Shown piece after piece: positions 38,636 through 38,669 of a stretch of DNA of 38,669 bases. Each line of letters opens with the position of its first letter. Position 1 is the stretch's first letter. Position numbers and translations under genes: made by a program. A model generated the notes under the pieces. That model saw nothing but the letters and a program-made list of their open reading frames with translations, had not been told where the DNA came from and ran no database searches. This DNA comes from Isotricha intestinalis (lineage: Eukaryota; Ciliophora; Litostomatea; Vestibuliferida; Isotrichidae): contig JAJJLU010000025.1 of assembly GCA_023807065.1 (NCBI GenBank), positions 1 to 38,669 of the forward strand. Direction: 5' to 3'.

Positions 38636-38669
38636 ATTGGGGATTGGGGATGGGGATTGGGGATTGGGG
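38636..38669. repeat. Right telomere, (ATTGGGG)n with one variant unit
   Basis: Five G-rich units, complementary to the left telomere and in the expected orientation, close the window. The third unit (38650-38655) is ATGGGG, one T shorter than the others. The boundary with unique sequence is at about 38635. Together with the left array this indicates the window is a complete linear chromosome. Confidence 0.95.

Noticed and set aside
37740..38640. A subtelomeric plus-strand frame that reads continuously if TAA is glutamine and TGA tryptophan
   Set aside because: About 21 TAA and 5 TGA in 300 codons is what random DNA of this AT content gives, and the intact genes use TAA as stop and TGG for tryptophan. 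The coding look is a composition effect.

Overview
This window looks like a complete, telomere-to-telomere ciliate macronuclear chromosome of 38.7 kb. The left end is about eight copies of the heptamer CCCCAAT, and the right end is the complementary ATTGGGG array. C-rich strand at the left and G-rich strand at the right is the arrangement of the two ends of one linear DNA. Gene density is high, gaps are usually 70-300 bp, base composition is extremely AT-rich, and every gene reads as one uninterrupted frame. By my count 17 of the 20 genes stop at TAA, two at TAG and one at TGA, and tryptophan is TGG throughout, so the nuclear code looks standard. A ciliate with the standard code, very low GC and a CCCCAAT-type telomere points to a litostome such as a rumen entodiniomorph. 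That attribution rests on my recollection of the family, not on a search.

Layout, left to right. Telomere (1-61). A plus-strand lysine-rich gene (168-1148) converges on a minus-strand block: a type I membrane protein (1354-3690), a TBC1D13-like Rab GAP (3808-5049), a TM2-domain-like protein (5122-5688) and a ciliate-type multi-pass membrane protein (5947-7917) with an in-frame TGA at codon 14. A divergent promoter separates that gene from plus-strand ribosomal protein eS30 (8069-8275), which is followed by two unassigned genes (8421-9236, 9308-10732). From 10960 to 32787 all intact genes are on the minus strand: a SWEET-type sugar transporter, a membrane-anchored RBR ubiquitin ligase, a 3142-residue IQ/Sfi1-like giant, a coiled-coil protein, two unassigned proteins, an arginine-rich RRM protein, a casein kinase 1 and a long coiled-coil protein. 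A plus-strand B-box/propeller-like gene (33338-34879) and a minus-strand USP15-type deubiquitinase (35667-37652) complete the set before a roughly 1 kb gene-free subtelomere and the right telomere.

The genes do not form one pathway. Three themes can be seen: ubiquitin handling (RBR ligase, USP, B-box protein), cytoskeleton or centrin-type structures (the giant and several coiled-coil proteins), and membrane traffic or transport (TBC GAP, SWEET, TM2-like and two other membrane proteins).

The most unusual objects are the intronless giant, with about thirty Y-x-x-K-W motifs and a GC-rich 5' end, the membrane-protein gene with an in-frame TGA ahead of its conserved N-terminal segment, and several long gaps with coding-like composition but broken frames that may be decayed genes. 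No tRNA, rRNA, transposon or CRISPR array was seen.
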